A stretch of 64,000 bases of DNA from Thysanoteuthis rhombus (lineage: Eukaryota; Mollusca; Cephalopoda; Oegopsida; Thysanoteuthidae). Under the pieces are notes generated by a model. The model did no database searches, was not told the DNA's origin, and saw only the letters and a program-made list of their open reading frames with translations. Position numbers and translations under genes: made by a program. Below are positions 24,861-34,309 of this stretch, piece after piece (position 1 is the stretch's first letter; each line of letters starts with the position of its first letter). Where the stretch lies: contig OY735225.1 of the NCBI GenBank assembly GCA_963457665.1, forward strand, positions 62,501 through 126,500, in the 5' to 3' direction.

Positions 24861-25081
24861 GCTCTGTCTCTTCATTGCACAGGCCACATCCATTAGGGTA
24901 ACAATGTTTCGTTTCGTCCGTACAGTTTAGGTGATGGCAACACATGGTTTAGACAAGAGATACGCCTAGTAGCAGCCCTGCTACCCGGATGGTGGGTAGC
25001 AATCTTGTTGATACCCTGACTGTGTGACTTGAGGTGACGCTTGTTGCCTCCTTTTCCCAAATGTTTTGCACTCGGAGACAT
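24861..25081 (-). pseudogene. Histone H4-like pseudogene truncated by the satellite array
   Basis: From the ATG at 25081 the minus strand reads MSPSAKHLGKGGNKRH, then SHSQGINKIATHH, then TRRISCLN. This is the best-preserved canonical H4 tail in the window (compare the LGKGGAKRH and KRISGL landmarks of H4). Most of the long central histone helix is deleted, about 54 nt by comparison with the 35-kb copy, and the frame shifts. The following frame gives TLMDVACAMKRQS, matching the third helix of H4. The gene then stops dead at 24861, where satellite begins, so the C-terminus and 3' stem-loop are gone. Upstream it keeps TATAAA in the context AGCTGTATAAA and the start context CATTCATCATGTC. Confidence 0.85.
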
Positions 25082-25127
25082 GATGAATGCTTGTAGCTGA
25101 AGTGTCTGAATAGATGGATAATATCAC

Positions 25128-25136
25128 TTTATACAG
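25128..25136 (-). promoter_or_regulatory. TATA box of the 25-kb H4 pseudogene
   Basis: TATAAA on the minus strand, about 47 bp upstream of the ATG, within AGCTGTATAAA. The same context occurs in all the other H4-like promoters here (26.9, 35.5, 37.3, 46.1 and 63.1 kb). Confidence 0.7.
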
Positions 25137-25139
25137 CTT

Positions 25140-26500
25140 TGATATTTGAATATGCAGACGTAGTAGGGAACACCTCACTTAATAGAAAAGGTGATTCAAT
25201 GACCGATGGAAATTGTCATCGTCATTATGACCCACGAAACAAGCACCAAACACAATAGTTTTATTTTCAAAGCTATATTCTGACATTTGTTTAATTGCAA
25301 TTATTTTTTATGATATTTGATTATATAAAATACGTTGTTTCAACGATAGAAGTGTTAGAATAATCATGAAATCATTATATATTCCATTATTGATCATTTT
25401 GGGGGTATGGTGTCATTGAGAGGTTGCTCATTAAATAGTGTGTTGGGAAGATTTTCTCTTATGAAGTAAAATTTCAAAAAGACACAATGAATAGTGGCGA
25501 GAAGGCTTCCACGATTTCCCGAATATTTTAGATTATTTTCAAGACTTTTCCGGTTAGAATATTCATTTAAATCTTACATAATAATCCAAAATATATATCA
25601 TGTATTGGTTCAAAGAACTGGTCGAAATTAGCCTTCTTTTGAATCATGAATGGAAACGAATTTTACAATGTTTCCGTGATTGAAAGATAATTCAATGCAA
25701 TCTAAAAATATAAGTGAAATAAAATCAAAACAAGAAAGTAGTTTTGGGAAGGGACGTGATTGCTTTTTTTTTAATTTTTAACTTCTTGAAATCAGAATTC
25801 GGGACTCAGCTTACCCTAAATAAGTAACGTTGAAGACTTTTGTCGAATGAATTAATTAATAAACTTATAATTGCAGTATTTTAAAACTAAACCCTACTAG
25901 TCAACAACTTTGCAGTTTTCCAATGTTTTTTTCCCCCAAAGAAAGCAAAACAAAACAAAATGATTCCATTCCAAACTGCCTCGAAATTATTATAAAAGCC
26001 ACAATTACCACTTTATCAGGTTAACTGTTTTTTTCATGAAAGCAAGGAAAACTTCGCTGACCTCCAATGACTGAGCAAGAAGAAAACGCCAAAAACATTG
26101 TATAATTTGTAATATTGAATTTTTGAAAAAATGAAAATAGAGACAGAAAATTATTTTTATATTTCAAATTGATAATCTGTTTTGCAGGGTAAAATTAAAA
26201 ACATATGTATTGGAAAATGCTCATATTATACCGAAATTATATTCGATGAATAAATATTATAAAATGTACTTGCATTTTTAAGGTCAGAATATAATTTTTT
26301 AAAACATGTAATTTCTGTGCTGATTTAGTAGACTCTAATTATGATGAGACATTTACAAATACTCTTGAAAATTACAACAAGAATTAGGTACAACTGAGAA
26401 TTTTTTCCCATCATTAATGCTTGAATTTGTCTAGCGAAATAATCACAACAACAAATATTCTCTCATTTATTTGATTTCAGTTGTTAATAATCAATATGTA
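25140..26500. other. Unassigned AT-rich DNA
   Basis: No gene, satellite or histone landmark seen. Many stops in all frames. The segment separates the satellite-truncated H4 relic from the first copy of the 10.4-kb duplication. Confidence 0.5.
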
Positions 26501-26893
26501 TATTAGATAATATCTTGAAACTATTTTAATAAATTATTCATAATTCCTGATAGATAGTTTTCATATTTGCTTATTTGTTTTTTCTTACTTTGTTATTATT
26601 TACACTTTTTTTTTTACATCGTTAAACTGTCGGATTACCTTTATATATGTACTATAGTATCATTGCTCTGAAAATGAAAGATAGTGAAAAAAAAGTTAAT
26701 GAAAGCTATTTTTAGAATCTGATAGATTTCCAAAAATAGATAAAAATCTCAAAATAACATTACTATATTAAAAGTGTTTTAGGGTTTCATACGCATGGTT
26801 GGTATTTTTTTAATGTATAAACCAGTTGGTTTAGAAAAAAGCGGGCTCTGTTGTCCAGCGTATATTCATGGGTCATTAGATCACCCTTCCTAC

Positions 26894-26899
26894 CACGTG
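26894..26899. promoter_or_regulatory. E-box CACGTG upstream of the H4-like gene
   Basis: A perfect CACGTG 100 bp upstream of the ATG, also present in copy B at 37264. Possible bHLH or USF-type site. Function not shown. Confidence 0.35.
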
Positions 26900-26930
26900 A
26901 CATGCTTACTACTACGTCCGCACAAAGCTG

Positions 26931-26938
26931 TATAAATA
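26931..26938 (+). promoter_or_regulatory. TATA box of H4-like gene, copy A
   Basis: TATAAATA in the context GCTGTATAAATAG, 63 bp before the ATG. This leaves a short leader of about 30 nt, as is usual for replication-dependent histone genes. Confidence 0.75.
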
Positions 26939-26993
26939 GATATACTTCATCCATTCGAACACCCCAGATGACTAGAAGCTTGACTCCCTCATC

Positions 26994-27269
26994 ATGTCTA
27001 AACGAGGAGAAGGAAGCGTAAATGGTGATCGTCAGTTTGACAATAATGACAGCAAGCCTGCTACCAACCGTTTGGCTTGCAGGTGTGGTGATCAGTGTAA
27101 ATTTGATCCAGAATACGAGGCGACCCATCAGGTCGAGATTTACATTACAATGGTTGTCCATGGTATCATCTCTCACGCTGTGCTGACCAACAAGGAAACT
27201 ATCACCATAATGGATGTTGACTATGCGCTCAAGAAAAATGGAAGAGCTTTCTTCGGATTGGGAGGTTAG
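26994..27269 (+). CDS. Divergent histone H4-like protein, copy A
   Basis: A 91-aa intact frame (H4 is 103 aa). Residues 21-32 (KPATNRLACRCG) match the first histone-fold helix of H4 (KPAIRRLARRGG). About 39-66 (PEYEATHQVEIYI through SHAVL) is the long helix, and ITIMDVDYALKKNGR followed by FFGLGG is the third helix and C-terminus, close to H4 TAMDVVYALK and YGFGG. About 12 residues are lost relative to H4: part of the tail and the YTEHA loop. The tail (MSKRGEGSVNGDRQFDNN) has lost nearly all acetylatable lysines. A nucleosomal role is inferred from the fold only. TATA box, short leader and histone 3' stem-loop support transcription as a replication-dependent histone. No intron. The ATG sits in TCATCATGTC, shared by its relatives. 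Three extra Cys (29, 31, 35) are unusual for H4. Confidence 0.85.
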   Translation: MSKRGEGSVNGDRQFDNNDSKPATNRLACRCGDQCKFDPEYEATHQVEIYITMVVHGIISHAVLTNKETITIMDVDYALKKNGRAFFGLGG

Positions 27270-27292
27270 ACATTGAAATATTGTCACTAAAC

Positions 27293-27308
27293 GGCCCTTT
27301 TTAGGGCC
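27293..27308 (+). promoter_or_regulatory. Histone mRNA 3' stem-loop
   Basis: GGCCCTTTTTAGGGCC: six perfect base pairs around a four-T loop, 23 nt after the stop and followed by ACCCA. This is the SLBP-bound 3' end signal of metazoan replication-dependent histone mRNAs. A purine-rich AGGAAAAG follows about 12 nt later, in the place of the histone downstream element bound by U7 snRNA. Confidence 0.92.
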
Positions 27309-27419
27309 ACCCACTTTCTAGGAAAAGTTTATTCACTTCTTACAAGAAATGCAGTAGAATGTTTATCTAATATGGCTACATATTAGATTGTGACTTCAAA
27401 ATGGAGTAGTTTTCCTTCG

Positions 27420-27508
27420 TCTTATTTTCTTTTCTTCCCATCAATACAACTTTTAGATTATGTCTTGTCGGCCTTCTTAGCACCTTTCAAAATAATTCAA
27501 GGGGTCAT
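27420..27508 (-). pseudogene. Histone H2B N-terminal relic
   Basis: The minus strand from ATG at 27508 reads M-T-P-stop-IILKGAKKADKT-stop-SKS, then DGKKRK-stop. It follows the Lys-rich H2B tail (KGAKKAGK and DKKRKRRRKES landmarks). Stops at codons 4 and 17 and the missing histone fold make it dead. The TGA at codon 4 is shared with the H2B relics at 29156 and 35648. Promoter remnants lie to the right up to about 27610. Confidence 0.6.
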
Positions 27509-27509
27509 C

Positions 27510-27615
27510 GTAGTTTGTGTGATAGGAGTAATGTTGATAATGTAGAAGTCGGCTCTCACGGCAGCTCTGTAGATTTTTGACTTTGGTCAGAAAATAACAC
27601 CAAAGGCAAGTTTTG
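27510..27615 (-). promoter_or_regulatory. Partial H2A/H2B promoter module
   Basis: Carries the GTCGGCTCTCACGGCAGCTC and GGTCAGAAAATAACACCAAA segments of the divergent promoter described at 28923-29155. The E2F-like site and the H2A side are gone, replaced by the rearranged H4 sequence that follows. Confidence 0.6.
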
Positions 27616-27659
27616 AAAAACGATTAAAAAAAATTAACTTATTCCAATGCATATCTTGT

Positions 27660-27728
27660 AGATATTGATTAGATAGTTCGTAGAAAGTGGCTGACCCTAA
27701 AAAGGGCCATTCTGAGACAATATTTTAA
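27660..27728 (-). pseudogene. Inverted H4 3' end abutting a headless H4
   Basis: The reverse complement matches the 3' trailer of the local H4-like genes (AATATTGTCTC, stem-loop, then CACTTTCTACG). The stem-loop at 27693-27708 is slightly decayed (GGCCCTTTTTAGGGTC). It shows that an H4-like gene on the minus strand once ended here. Confidence 0.75.
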
Positions 27729-27959
27729 TACAAGTTCAACTGCAAGCCTCTTACACGCCGTCGTTCTCGCAAAGTTCGTGTCCAGCGTACATCTATTGTC
27801 GAATACGAAGGAAATCGACTGTTTAGAATTTACCGAGAGAAAGTTATCCGTGATGCAGTCTCCATTGCCGAGCAAGCCGAAAGAGAGTATGTCAGCTTCG
27901 TGGATTTGTTCGATGCACGCAAGAAAAATATCAGATTTCTGTGTGGCCTGGGCGGTTAA
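27729..27959 (+). pseudogene. Headless histone H4-like gene, copy A
   Basis: An open stretch of 76 codons without a start codon: YKFNCKPLTRRRSRKVRVQR, then VEYEGNRLFRIYREKVIRD, AVSIAEQAEREYVSFVDLFD and FLCGLGG. It aligns through all three H4 histone-fold helices (H4 landmarks KPAIRRLARR, VIRDAV, TAMDVV, YGFGG) and is Arg-rich at its start. An in-frame TAA immediately precedes it, and the tail, ATG and promoter are replaced by an inverted H4 trailer. It ends with a proper stop and stem-loop. The histone-fold part is uninterrupted, so the break is recent or the piece is used some other way. Confidence 0.8.
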
Positions 27960-28005
27960 ATATTGAAATATTGTCTCTAAACGGCCCTTTTTATTTTCTC
28001 TAAAC

Positions 28006-28021
28006 GGCCCTTTTCAGGGCC
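28006..28021 (+). promoter_or_regulatory. Histone 3' stem-loop with partial tandem copy
   Basis: GGCCCTTTTCAGGGCC followed by ACCAAA, the metazoan consensus. A half stem (ACGGCCCTTTTTATTTT) precedes it at about 27981-27997. Copy B at 38343 lacks this, so it is a small tandem duplication private to copy A. Confidence 0.9.
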
Positions 28022-28089
28022 ACCAAATTTCTATGAAGTCTTTTTCCAATCTCTACAAGATAAGCAGTAAAATGTTTATCTGATATATA

Positions 28090-28790
28090 GACCTATCCAA
28101 ACACTCATTTTCCGACGCTTTATTTCATAAACATTTTTTTTTTCAATTTTTTCTTTCCAAAATTTTAGCTTGCAAGAAAAATGTCTAAGTTTTTTCGTCT
28201 ATAGAAAATGAAATCATTATAAATCTTAACTTAGAATTGAATTGCTTCAAGTCAATATTTACATTTTATCGACGAGACGTCAAACATTATGCACTAATGA
28301 GGTGTAGTTAATCTACCATACAGTTTGTCAACACTCCGTCCACTACTGTAATACGGTGGCAAAAGGAAACATTATTTTCTATGATTCGAGTTGAAAATCT
28401 TTAATTATGTTAACAATAATAAATCTCGAAAGATATTATTTTGGATGTATCAAGAATGCGTCTAAAAAAACCTCTTAATCAGTTTAGTATTAAACAAAGA
28501 GTATTTCATTTGGCTTCTTTAATTCCATATTTGTAAAATAGCTTCCAATGAAACACAAACAAAGAAATAAGTAGACATAAGATATTGTAAATTGATATTT
28601 TTCTTCTTATCATAATTATTTGAAGTATTTTTGTAATCTCTATGTATAAAAAAATATAATGTTGGTATTGTTTTTCATTTTACAGGGAATAGCCCCCAAA
28701 TATCAGTTGGCAACACTTTGTTTTTTTTTCAAGTTATTAAAATAGAATGTCAAAGTGAAACTTTTACTCCGACACACCGGGGTTTTCTTT
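28090..28790. other. Spacer between histone relics
   Basis: AT-rich sequence shared with 38410-39130 in copy B. No gene recognised. Confidence 0.5.
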
Positions 28791-28799
28791 CTCTAAAAT

Positions 28800-28922
28800 G
28801 TAGTAGCTGGGGGCATAGTTGCCTTTGCGAAGAAAACGGTTGATTACAACAGACAAGGTCGCATGGGATCAGTGAGTCTTACTTTTCCCCGTTAATTTCC
28901 CTCCCTTACCACGCCATGACAT
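28800..28922 (-). pseudogene. Histone H2A N-terminal relic
   Basis: From ATG at 28922 the minus strand reads MSWRGKGGKLTGKSKTH-stop, then SHATLSVVINRFLRKGNYAP. It follows the H2A landmarks SGRGKGGK, GKAKTRSSRAGLQFPV and RLLRKGNYA. A TGA at codon 18 and loss of everything after KGNYA make it dead. It is divergent from the H2B relic that starts at 29156, the usual animal H2A-H2B pair arrangement. Confidence 0.7.
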
Positions 28923-29155
28923 CTTTTTGTAGGTATAATGTACAATGAGATGATAAGTGGGAGTGTCCTGACACCAAGTTTGAATAGGCTCAACAGTAGG
29001 CTCCTAACACCAGCTGACATTTTAGCGCTCATATTTTCAAAACTTGTGTTTTGTGTTATTTTCTGACCAATCAAAAGTCAGCAAAGTGCAGAGCTGCCGT
29101 GGGAGCCGACTCTTACATTATCAATGTATCATTTATTTCTCTTATATAAACAACG
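28923..29155. promoter_or_regulatory. Divergent H2A/H2B promoter module
   Basis: In order on the plus strand: GTACAATGAGATGATAAG, GTAGGCTCCTAACACC, an E2F-like site region (CATTTTAGCGCTCATATTTTC), CCAAT in CTGACCAATCAAAAGTCAGC, the CTGCCGTGGGAGCCGACT box and TATATAAA at about 29143-29150. Nearly the same 230-bp module occurs at 31140-31342, 35660-35881, 39256-39445, 40855-41033 and, shortened, 41975-42098. Confidence 0.65.
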
Positions 29156-29220
29156 ATGGCCCCTTGAATAAGTTTGAAAGGTGCTGACAAGCCAAAATCT
29201 AAAGGTAGATTTTGTATTAA
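29156..29220 (+). pseudogene. Histone H2B N-terminal relic
   Basis: M-A-P-stop-ISLKGADKPKSKGRF, a degenerate Lys-rich H2B tail. It shares the TGA at codon 4 with the other H2B stubs. It runs into unrelated AT-rich sequence and has no fold domain. Confidence 0.55.
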
Positions 29221-29432
29221 GTGTCTGAATTGTGACACAGTTAATGTCACGTTTTAATTATTCAAAGTCGGACTGTACATTTGTAACAAAAAAAAAAAAG
29301 TTTTATTTCTGAAAGTATTGCTTTGGAGATTTCATATTCAGAAATTTACTTAACGAATAATAACTGATTCAAATTATTCAAATAAATTATGACTAAAACA
29401 GTAAGGAGCCATTTAGTTAATTGAGTAAATAT

Positions 29433-29457
29433 TATATATATATATATATATATATAT
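29433..29457. repeat. (TA)n microsatellite
   Basis: Short TA run. The corresponding run in copy B (39712-39898) is about 185 bp. Confidence 0.9.
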
Positions 29458-29559
29458 CATTTTGTTAATTGGGTGAACATTTTATATCTACATATATGTG
29501 TGTGTGTGTGTATGTATATATACATATATATGTATGTATCATATGTATACACACAAATT

Positions 29560-30100
29560 AAGTTTCTCATTCGAAGCTTATTTGTAAATATGGAAGCCCA
29601 GAGGCAACTCAAATATTCTTTGTTTAATGGTGAACCAATTGAAAGAGTCACTATTCACGATATATGTAGATTTTATCATTGTTAATAGAAGTAAAGATTT
29701 TCAATTTTAATCACAGAAAATTATTTTCTTTCTCCGTTATATTACAGTAGTCAACGAAACGAGTTGTTCACAAGCTGTATGGCAGACGATCTGCACCTCG
29801 TTGATATATAATGATTTACGTTTCAAGAATAAAAAATAAACATTGACTTTAAACAGCCCAACTCTACGTTATGCTTTTTAATGTTTTTCTTATCTTTAGA
29901 CAAGAAAATACATATTTTTCTTCTAAGTAAAACAGAATAATTTTTTAAAAATCAATTATGTTTATGAAATAAGGTATAGAAAAATGTTCTAAATTGTTTG
30001 GACACGTTTATATGGTAGATAAACATTTTACTGCATATCTTGTGAGAACAATTGAAAAAACTGTTCGTAGAAATTGTGTGGCCCTAAAAAAAAAGAAAAT
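29560..30100 (-). pseudogene. Trailer of a lost minus-strand H4-like gene
   Basis: 29650-29830 matches 34720-34865 (CAGTAGTCAACGAAAC, CACAAGCTGTATGGCAGAC). 30010-30095 matches the sequence downstream of the 35-kb H4 pseudogene (ATAAACAT, TTACTGCATATC, then GTGGCCCTAAAA). The last piece is the distal half of a histone stem-loop on the minus strand, but no coding part follows. This 730-bp part is missing from copy B. Confidence 0.6.
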
Positions 30101-30229
30101 AAATATTTCTAATAATGGAATAGAAAATATAAATTAGAAAAAATATAATTAATGAGAATAATGAATAATTGATTAAAATTATATCAAAAAAATATTCAGC
30201 ATACACATTGATTATTACCTGCCAAAATC

Positions 30230-31130
30230 AAATAACAGAGAGAATTTTTGTTTTTGTGATAATTTCGCCGGACAAATTCATGTATTACTAGATGGAATAG
30301 GGCCTCAGATGTGCCAATCAAAAAATGTCCAACGGTATTTGTGTAAATTCTATCATCATTAAAGACAACTAAATTAACACGGAAATATAAACTGTCAAAA
30401 AATTATATTCAAATTATTTCAAAACGGAAATATATTTGATGATACTTATCAATACGTTATTGTTTTGTCGATAAAATTGTTAGAATAATATTTTTTTAAA
30501 TTCTATGCTGCTAGACTGTAGGATTCAAAATATTGAACATTCCATCTTTGTTTTGTTTTTGTTTTTTTTTTTACTATCATGCATTTTTTTTGTTGGTTCC
30601 TTCTTTAAAATTAAAGTAAATTTAAAAGAAAATATAAAGACCGTGTAGCGGATGTCTTTCCTAGGTTTCTTCATAGCTTTTCTTTGTGATTTTATATTCA
30701 TTTTCTTATTCCAAGTTGATTTTATGATTCGTAACGCGCTTACAAAATCAGTTGAACTACATTTATACACAAAATAGTTGATTTATTTTTGTTTCTATTA
30801 TATTTCCCGTAAAAAAATATGGCGATTCTCAGGGGAAGATGCTAAATCAGACGAACATCGTTTTTCCTTCTTTCAGAAATTGAATGATTTAATAGATTTT
30901 CAACACTAAGATGATGAAACCAGCAGATAATCATAAAAAAAAACAAATGAAAGCCATGGAGTCATGTTTAAAGGGAGATAAGTCATTATAACTTGACACT
31001 GCAACAAAAACATTGATAAACCCAGACTCGTTATTAAATATAATTACATGTATATCTTTATTAGTGCAGTTAATTAGTCTGTGTACTATTCAAAATCTAT
31101 CTATTCGAAGCCTTATTATTAATTGATATT
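30230..31130. other. AT-rich spacer
   Basis: Shared with 39940-40850 in copy B at near identity. No gene recognised. Confidence 0.5.
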
Positions 31131-31139
31131 TTTGCGGTA

Positions 31140-31342
31140 TAACATATGTTGATAAAGGAAAAGTCGGCTCCCACGGCAGATTGTTGACTTCTGATTGGTT
31201 AGAAAATAACATAATAGGCAAGTTTTGAAAATGTGAGCGCGAAAATATCAGCTGGTGTCGGGAGCCTACTGTTGAGCCTATTCCTACCGGGTGTCAGGGG
31301 GCTCCTTCTTATCATTACATTGTACATGATACCTACAGTGAG
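31140..31342. promoter_or_regulatory. H2A/H2B promoter module, plus-oriented H2A
   Basis: Contains GTCGGCTCCCACGGCAG, CCAAT in reverse (GATTGGTTAGAAAATAAC), a good E2F-like site (GAGCGCGAAAATATC at about 31233-31247) and GGAGCCTACTGTTGAGCC. The H2B coding side to the left has decayed beyond recognition. Confidence 0.6.
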
Positions 31343-31470
31343 ATGTCATGCCGTGGGAAGGGAGGAAATGTAACTGGATAAAGTAAGACTCGCTCATCTC
31401 ATGCGACCCCGTCTGTGATGATAAACCGTTTTTTTTAGGAATGGTAACTATGCCCCTGTTTACTATGTAA
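31343..31470 (+). pseudogene. Histone H2A N-terminal relic
   Basis: MSCRGKGGNVTG-stop-SKTRSSHATPSVMINRFF-stop follows the H2A N-terminus (SGRGKGGK, KTRSSRAG). The TAA at codon 13 is also present in the relics at 35882, 41034 and 42099. No H2A fold follows. Confidence 0.7.
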
Positions 31471-31724
31471 ACGTGGTCATCAAATTAAATCGGGGGCTGG
31501 GTTTAGTCATATGAAAACCTTTCTTCCTTCTGATATTTAGAATGGGACAATTAATAATAGACTCTGTCATCTATCAAATAAAATAAAAACAATTCTTTGA
31601 TTCAAACAAAAATTCACAGATCGATGTATTACCGATGAAAATTTATAATACGATTTATCACATTCATTTTCTATTATCCCAGCCTTTTACACTATCTGTT
31701 AGAACATACACACTCACACACACG

Positions 31725-31725
31725 C

Positions 31726-31773
<48 letters not shown>

Positions 31774-31870
31774 GTACACATATGTATACATATATATATA
31801 TACATATATATATACATATATATATATACATACATATATATATATACATACATACATATATATATACATT

Positions 31871-31946
<76 letters not shown>

Positions 31947-32011
31947 CATATATATATATGTGTGTATGAATGTATATATACATAAATCATTTGAGTAAAT
32001 CTAATAGAACT

Positions 32012-32107
<96 letters not shown>

Positions 32108-32162
32108 AGTTCTATTAGATTTACTCAAATGATTTAATCATTTGAGTAAATCTAATAGAACT

Positions 32163-32234
<72 letters not shown>

Positions 32235-32250
32235 AGTTCTATTAGATTTA
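31725..32250. repeat. (TA)n-rich tract with nested palindromes
   Basis: (TA)n and (TACATA)n from 31725 to 31982. Then TCATTTGAGTAAATCTAA plus ATAGAACTGG flanks two long (TA)n runs (about 32014-32105 and 32166-32232) in alternating orientation, giving arm, TA, inverted arm, arm, TA, inverted arm. Copy B (41420-41690) has only one arm after its TA run. Confidence 0.9.
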
Positions 32251-32554
32251 CTCAAATGATTTATGGCAGACTTTCCTTTCCAATAATCGGACGAATAATT
32301 CGACAATAAAATGAACTATTAAATGAGTTTGACGCTTTATTTTTGTGGGGTACCGATTTCTTGTGGGAATGTCTTGGCTTTTCTCCAATTTTTGCATGAT
32401 TCCCAAATCTCCAAAAATCAAAGATAAAAACGCGTGCCATTTCATCTATTCAAAAAATAAAAAATAAAAACAAACCTACCACTAACACATTTTAAATTGC
32501 CTTACACTAATAGATATATGCAGACTAATATTTTTAAAGGAGTAATTTTTCAGA

Positions 32555-33890
32555 GCATCTTTTTTTCCAAATTTACAGCTACTTCCAGTATCAAATAGAG
32601 AAATACTTTGATTGGTGGGGTTTTTGATGAAGTCCACTTAAGGTATTTCTATACCAATCAAAAGAAGTCAGTATTTACTGAAGAAGACAAGATTATTCAT
32701 AATAAGACATTGAAAACTATCCAGAGCCTTTCTTCGGTCCCACAAGGGAAAAGACACAGTTTGCTACTCTCAAAATATTCAGGTTATTTGAGAACTCAAC
32801 ATTATCTGACTTCAGTTTTAATGAACTCCATACATGTTAGAAATAATCAAGCTCAAATATCATACTATTGTCCCATAGCGAGGTGCCCTACATATTTAGG
32901 AAGATGAACTTAGATTGGTACAAAACCACAAACTTAGAGGCATGAAGCGGGGATCGAACCCACTCTTACAGTAGTAATGGTCCGTCGAGATCGCTGATTA
33001 TTACGCCATGGGATCGGAAGTAATTTTCCAAATATTTACCATGGAAGTAAAAAAAAAAATTTATTTCTTATTTAATTGGATTCATTCCATATAAAATTGA
33101 AATTTAATTCCAGAACATTTTGATATGAAAATGAATACAAGTTCTTTCATATGAGTTGATAATTTGAATATTACGTTAAAAAGCCTACTTGAAATTTTTA
33201 ATTGTGAATTATAAATAAGCTGATATTCGCTTCAGAATGTAAAATAGTTATTCCCTCGGGACACCAACGGCCAAAGTTTGATTACGGCTAAAAGCTAGAA
33301 TTTCGATCGCCAATTTTTAGGGACAGTACAAAACTATCTACCCAACCTCATTTTGCCAGAATTAGAGAATAAGGTTTTTACATGAGTATTGGTATTCCAG
33401 GGGGTAGTATGATTGCCTGCCACGCATGAGGTCTGCGTTCGCTTCTAGGCTTACACGAGTGATTTATTACTTTCCGGGTAAAAGAGCTAATCCACAGTCG
33501 GTACATTTTTGATTCCCTCAAAAATTCAAAACATGTACGCCCAAGAAAGATTAATAAAAACTAGAATTTAAGTAAAGTTAACAGGCATTAAATTACACAT
33601 TGAACTCAGAGAAAAATACTTTGATATGAATCGTCTGTACTTTGGCTGTATTCGAAGCCCGACCGCTGGTGTCGTGAGGAGATAATTATCTCACCAATCA
33701 AACAATAAATACAAGAGTATTCATTATTCATTTTTCAAATATTCAAGTAGGTTTTTTAAATGTATTAATCAAATTATCAGTGGTCATGAAAAAGGATAAA
33801 CTAATTTTTGAGTTAATTCTTCATATTAAATACAATTTGAAAAAAGCAATGATTTTAAATACATATAATTCATTTAGAAATATAGTTCCA
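32555..33890. other. Repeat-rich DNA between the two duplication copies
   Basis: A 99-codon frame at 32608-32907 has no recognisable domain, so I do not call it a gene. 32930-33010 reads on the minus strand as a tRNA-like SINE end (GGGTTCGATCCCCGC). 33390-33475 has another weak tRNA-like stretch. 33710-33890 is the left part of a segment repeated at 36020-36180. Confidence 0.5.
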
Positions 33891-33894
33891 ATCG

Positions 33895-34190
33895 TATGGT
33901 GCAATAATCAGTCAGCTAATCATTGAAGACCATTACTACTATAAAAGTGGGTTCGATCCCACTTATGTAGTACCAAATTCATGGTTTTGTCAAGTGAATA
34001 TCTAATGCATCTGATCGTGGAACTGTGTGTGAAGTTCGATCATCACTGCTGGGCTCTGTATTTTTGACCTTGTGCCAGACTAAAATGAGCTGATTAACAC
34101 CTACACTGGGCACTCGACTTCCGTGTAAATTTTGAGTAAAACTATTAATATTCGTTTGCCTTAGCTTTATGGGTGAGCGTAGTATTTCTG
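33895..34190 (+). repeat. SINE-like element
   Basis: A tRNA-like head with box B GTGGGTTCGATCCCAC is followed by a body containing GACCTTGTGCCAGACTAAAA and CACTGGGCACTCGACTTCC. Nearly the same element lies at 36185-36480, and both sit in a shared duplicated segment. No intact tRNA. Confidence 0.6.
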
Positions 34191-34309
34191 GAAAAATCAT
34201 TTCGATTGACAATAAAAGTGAAACAGTTAAATATATTTTAGATTTGTAATTCAGGCTCTTTTTTTTCAAAGCCAAAATTCAAAATTTCTTTCATGTGATT
34301 GTATCCCAC

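Larger units (their letters stand above)
26505..32554. repeat. Copy A of a histone-bearing segmental duplication
   Basis: Matches 36881-41978 nearly base for base over most of its length, offset 10370 bp in the H4 region. Copy B lacks about 730 bp present here (about 29490-30222) and differs in (TA)n lengths. The unit carries an H4-like gene, a headless H4-like gene, H2B and H2A relics and a terminal (TA)n palindrome. Confidence 0.9.

Noticed and set aside
26787..27314. 175-codon minus-strand frame opposite the H4-like gene (also 37157-37684)
   Set aside because: It is the antisense of the H4-like coding sequence and its promoter, with no domain of its own. It is open in both copies only because they are recent duplicates.
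28892..29074. 60-codon frames MIGQKITQ (also 35730 and 39225)
   Set aside because: They read through the divergent H2A/H2B promoter and part of the H2A stub in another frame. Conservation between copies is due to duplication of the promoter module.
31635..32128. Long alternating Tyr-Ile frames (also 39670, 41326, 57399)
   Set aside because: Translation of (TA)n and related microsatellites.
32608..32907. 99-codon plus-strand frame
   Set aside because: No recognised domain, no promoter or splice context, within a repeat-rich stretch. Left as unassigned.
33895..33970. tRNA genes at 1.65, 32.95, 33.9 and 36.2 kb
   Set aside because: Box B is clear but the acceptor and anticodon stems do not pair, and similar bodies follow each one. 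Better read as SINE heads.
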